Shown here in pieces: positions 61,253 to 64,000 of a DNA stretch of 64,000 bases (position 1 is its first letter; every line of letters begins with the position of its first letter). Source of the DNA: CAWBAT01 sp046331665 (lineage in GTDB: Bacteria; Acidobacteriota; Terriglobia; Versatilivoradales; Versatilivoraceae); assembly GCA_046331665.1 (NCBI GenBank), contig JAXLQK010000033.1, positions 5,624 through 69,623 on the forward strand. The letters are read 5' to 3'. The position numbers and the translations under genes are program-made. Below the pieces are notes generated by a model. It did not search any database. It worked only from the letters and a program-made list of their open reading frames with translations, and was not told the DNA's origin.

Positions 61253-61500
61253 GGTCACAGACCGCCGCTACAGAAGTAGTTGGTAGCGGCGATTGACGAT
61301 CTTATTTAGGTAACGCGGAGCCTTGGAGTCGGGACGCCCTCGTCCTGCAATCCCCTCCAAGGGAGGGGTCTAGGGGTGGGTTTCAATCAAACCCGCCGCG
61401 AGGGCGCGGCGTCTCCAGTTGTAGCGGCGCTCTATGAGCGTCGACTTCGGGTGATCAAACGAACCACTTGGGATCCGGCGGTCACAGACCGCCGCTACAG
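61253..61500. repeat. composite REP module, right end of field
   Basis: Fourth copy of the module: half hairpin, TTGACGATCTTATTTAGGTA spacer, class 2 unit, and a complete REP doublet ending GGCGGTCACAGACCGCCGCT plus ACAG just after the TonB receptor gene. Confidence 0.8.
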
Positions 61501-61518
61501 AACTACCCGCTCAAAACG

Positions 61519-63948
61519 CTAAAATTGATACGTAAGCTTCACGGAAACCGTTGAAGGCAATCCGATCGTGGTTTCAGAAAACAGACCGCTGAAGTTGATG
61601 AGATAAAACCGATCGGCTACATTGATCCAATCGGCCTGCATGATCATTCGCTGGCGTTCACTTTCCCATACCCTCATCCCTCCGGAGAGGTCCCAGAGTT
61701 GGTAAGGTTTGACGCGACCGCGCTCTAAATTGACCTGGTCGAGGATGCGAGGGTCGACCGCGGACAGGTCTGATCCCTCATTAATCTCCACGGGCAGCCC
61801 GCTCGCGTACGTGAATCCTGCCGCCAGCCACCATCTTCCCGACGGGGGCTGATATTGGATCTGAGTATGGAGTGTGTTCCTCTGATCCTGGCTGATGGGG
61901 AACCGAAGGCCTGGCTGAATGAGATCTGTGGCACTGTCTCCCAGGAACAACCCGCCAGTCACCGGTGAATAAGCAAAACCCAGCAAATACGAATAGCTCA
62001 CATACCCGGAGAGTCTTTTCCAGTTCTGCAATTCAAGCCGGGCTTCGGCCCCTTTGATTTGGGCCCGGGAGAGTGAAATAGGGAAGTTGATCCCGGTATT
62101 CAAAAAGACGTCGTCATCGGCAAAATTCCCAATCTGGCGCTGGAAGACTTCGGTGTCGAGGCGGACCCGTTTCCCCAGGGCTTGGGAAATGCCGGCTTCA
62201 TAAAAATTGCCGCGACTGGTAGGAACCGGCAGGCCGCCCGGCTCGCTGAGTCCGCGCAGAGGACTGAATGCTTGGGCCTGTTCCGAAGATGACAAGAGAA
62301 GATTTTCATTGCTGGGGGTCTGAAAAGCACGGTCATAAGTCACATGAAATCGGGTTTGAGTCCTGGGAATAAAATAACCTATCCCAATCCTCGGACTCCA
62401 GGCGCTATCGTGAATCAGGAAACGGTAATTGTCGTAGCGGATCCCCAGATTAAAGGACCAGTTTTTCCAATTGAAATGATCCTGAAAATACCCCGACCAC
62501 TCCAGGCAGGACTGGCGATCAAAGAAGTAGAAGGGCTCCCCTGTCGAAATTTGCAAAAGGGTCATTCCGCTTAACGCCTTTAAAGATTCTCCTCCTGCGG
62601 ATGAACCCGGGTCCGTCACGGTAAAATGAAAGAGCTCCTGGATCGGGGTCAGCAGAATATCGCCGCCAGCCTTGAACTGATGATGGCCGGCAATCCAGCT
62701 ATACGATCCCATCCCTCCGTACGATTGAAATTCGCGACGCTGGTAAGAAGTGACAGGCGTAGAGAGAAGATTGCTGTCCAAGGCGGTAGAGGCAGAGCGG
62801 GCATAAGCGGCCACATTGCTCATGGCGTGGGCCGACTGATAATGGTCCCACGAGACATTGAGGCTCATATCTCGATTACTGCGGGTTTGGTCCTGGCCAG
62901 CTTCCTGCTGAAAGGGCTCGTTGGGGACTTCGAAGCCGGTCCCGTTTCCCCAGGCAAAAAAATGCAGGGAATCTGAAGGTTGAGGCAAATAGTCCAGACG
63001 CATCGATCCGGAGGCCGTATTGCCCTGGTTGTGGTAGTTTTGAATATCCGGAGGATCCAGATAGCGATTGCTGCGAGAGCCGCTGAAAGCCGCCGAGTAG
63101 CCCCATTGGTTATGTTGGCCTCCAAAGACAAAGGCACCACCCAGCAGATCCTCGCTTCCTCCGTAAATGCCAACCGACCCGTGACTCAAATTATTGCCGG
63201 GTTGTGAAGAGACATTGATCACTCCTCCCAGCTTGCGTCCGTATTCGGCGGGAATCCCGCCAGTGATCACTTCCATGGATTCGGTCGAATCCAGCAACGG
63301 CCCGGAAGCAAATGCCGGGGAACGATTTTCCAGGACCGGGATCCCGTCCAACACATATTGCGTCTGGTATTCAGAGCCGCGGGGATGAAGGACTCCGCTG
63401 TTTTCCAATACCCAGCCGGGCAGGGAAGCCACCATATTGACGGTGTCCCGATTCGGCATGCTGGCGAGTCGCCGCTGTATTTGTTCTTCCCCCCGATAGA
63501 GACTGCTGTTGGTTTTCTGCGGATCCATTAAAGGGGGGGTATCGGCGATGGTAACCTGTTCAACGAGGGCATGGACCTTCAAGGTAAGGTGCAGGTCCTT
63601 GGAAACTCCGTTGCTGATGGACAGCGATTCATGTACTGGTTCAAAGCGGGAATCTTCGATGGTTAACAGATAGGCGCCGTATGGAAGACCTCGAAAGAAG
63701 AGTTCGCCGGAAGAATTGGAGAGGCTCTTCTGCTGCAGGTGGATTTCGCCGCTTTGCAGGAGGGCTTCGACGCCGGCGACGGCACTTCCACTTTCGTCGC
63801 TAAGCTGAACGACTAATCGCCCCAATTTCGTTTGCGCGAAAAGGTTCGAGGAGAAATCGAGATTCAGGATGAATGGGAGCAGCACCAATAATAGTCGTGG
63901 CGCGACTTTCCGGTAAAACCCTGTGTTGCAATCGCTTCCCGTGACCAT
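61519..63948 (-). CDS. TonB-dependent receptor with N-terminal carboxypeptidase-like domain (Oar-like)
   Basis: 809 aa. A signal peptide (LLLVLLPFILNLDFSSNLFA) is followed by a CarboxypepD_reg-type domain (about 43-125: GRLVVQLSDESGSAVAGVEA, SNSSGELFFRGLPYGAYLLT). A plug (LDGIPVLENRS, DSTESMEVITGGIPAEYGRK, LGGVINVSSQ) and an outer-membrane beta-barrel ending in VSVKLTYQF with terminal Phe complete it. This architecture is characteristic of acidobacterial and myxobacterial receptors. It imports a ligand across the outer membrane with TonB energy; the ligand is unknown. At about 800 aa it is shorter than the 1,000-1,200 aa common for Oar-like proteins. Intact. Confidence 0.87.
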   Translation of the reverse strand: MVTGSDCNTGFYRKVAPRLLLVLLPFILNLDFSSNLFAQTKLGRLVVQLSDESGSAVAGVEALLQSGEIHLQQKSLSNSSGELFFRGLPYGAYLLTIEDSRFEPVHESLSISNGVSKDLHLTLKVHALVEQVTIADTPPLMDPQKTNSSLYRGEEQIQRRLASMPNRDTVNMVASLPGWVLENSGVLHPRGSEYQTQYVLDGIPVLENRSPAFASGPLLDSTESMEVITGGIPAEYGRKLGGVINVSSQPGNNLSHGSVGIYGGSEDLLGGAFVFGGQHNQWGYSAAFSGSRSNRYLDPPDIQNYHNQGNTASGSMRLDYLPQPSDSLHFFAWGNGTGFEVPNEPFQQEAGQDQTRSNRDMSLNVSWDHYQSAHAMSNVAAYARSASTALDSNLLSTPVTSYQRREFQSYGGMGSYSWIAGHHQFKAGGDILLTPIQELFHFTVTDPGSSAGGESLKALSGMTLLQISTGEPFYFFDRQSCLEWSGYFQDHFNWKNWSFNLGIRYDNYRFLIHDSAWSPRIGIGYFIPRTQTRFHVTYDRAFQTPSNENLLLSSSEQAQAFSPLRGLSEPGGLPVPTSRGNFYEAGISQALGKRVRLDTEVFQRQIGNFADDDVFLNTGINFPISLSRAQIKGAEARLELQNWKRLSGYVSYSYLLGFAYSPVTGGLFLGDSATDLIQPGLRFPISQDQRNTLHTQIQYQPPSGRWWLAAGFTYASGLPVEINEGSDLSAVDPRILDQVNLERGRVKPYQLWDLSGGMRVWESERQRMIMQADWINVADRFYLINFSGLFSETTIGLPSTVSVKLTYQF

Positions 63949-64000
63949 TGGATAAGGATAATCCGAACCGGCGGGCCGGGCAAGTTGGATGGTTCTTCCC

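Overview
The window looks like a chromosomal segment of an Acidobacteriota bacterium. This is inferred from an Oar-like TonB-dependent receptor with a CarboxypepD_reg-type N-terminus, a protein with repeated 'choice-of-anchor D' (ASPM/SPD-2/Hydin-type) domains, a PadR regulator coupled to a permease-prefix membrane protein, and a tyrosine integrase with the RRTHSS box. No rRNA or species marker is present, so the assignment is an inference. LAYOUT: (1) 0.5-2.3 kb, a GC-rich PadR regulator and membrane-protein pair behind a consensus promoter. (2) 2.5-4.0 kb, an HTH gene and integrase next to a tRNA-Gly(CCC) gene. (3) 3,981-40,266, a 36-kb integrated defence island bounded by a 24-bp direct repeat of the tRNA 5' half, with matching integrase arm-type sites just inside both ends. 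(4) 40.3-57.2 kb, chromosomal genes: an anti-sigma/anti-anti-sigma pair, a hydroxypyruvate isomerase-like protein, an FAD disulfide reductase, a RAYT transposase in its REP cluster, exported proteins, and a sugar/URO-D-type catabolic cluster. (5) 57.2-61.5 kb, a field of REP-like palindromes with a decayed dioxygenase-like gene, an IS4-type element and a short derivative of it. (6) A TonB-dependent receptor at the right edge. ISLAND CONTENT: a DISARM-like module comes first (nuclease with RecB-like and DEDD domains, DUF1998 helicase with a terminal Vsr/DUF559-like domain, SNF2 helicase, large Eco57I/DrmMI-like adenine methylase). The helicase carries one frameshift and the distal methylase many. 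Downstream of the methylase is an unusual serial array: six copies or remnants of the methylase C-terminal tail (about 18.9, 19.6, 20.2, 21.1, 21.75 and 22.65 kb), each followed by one different accessory gene (RAMA-like, HhH-glycosylase-like, NucS-like nuclease, unknown, CBS protein, truncated NucS-like copy). Three tails (C, E, F) run into the next start codon, two of them as ATGA overlaps. This integron-like, single-orientation layout is the most novel thing here. Next come Hachiman (hamA-hamB), a trypsin-like protease, and an overlapping operon of an unknown protein, a PLD nuclease, an SNF2 helicase and a UDG-like fragment. The right end, read leftward, holds the mobility module: integrase, unknown, HTH/AlpA-like, primase-helicase. 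With no capsid genes, the island resembles a satellite or integrative mobilizable element. SECOND THEME: short palindromes act as landing sites or mobile units. A small element encoding an S23-type four-helix-bundle protein sits in frame inside the methylase, and two IS-related elements sit at the same 11-bp target in REP hairpins. CAUTION: frameshifts, several at homopolymers, affect many genes. Some may be sequencing errors rather than biological decay.
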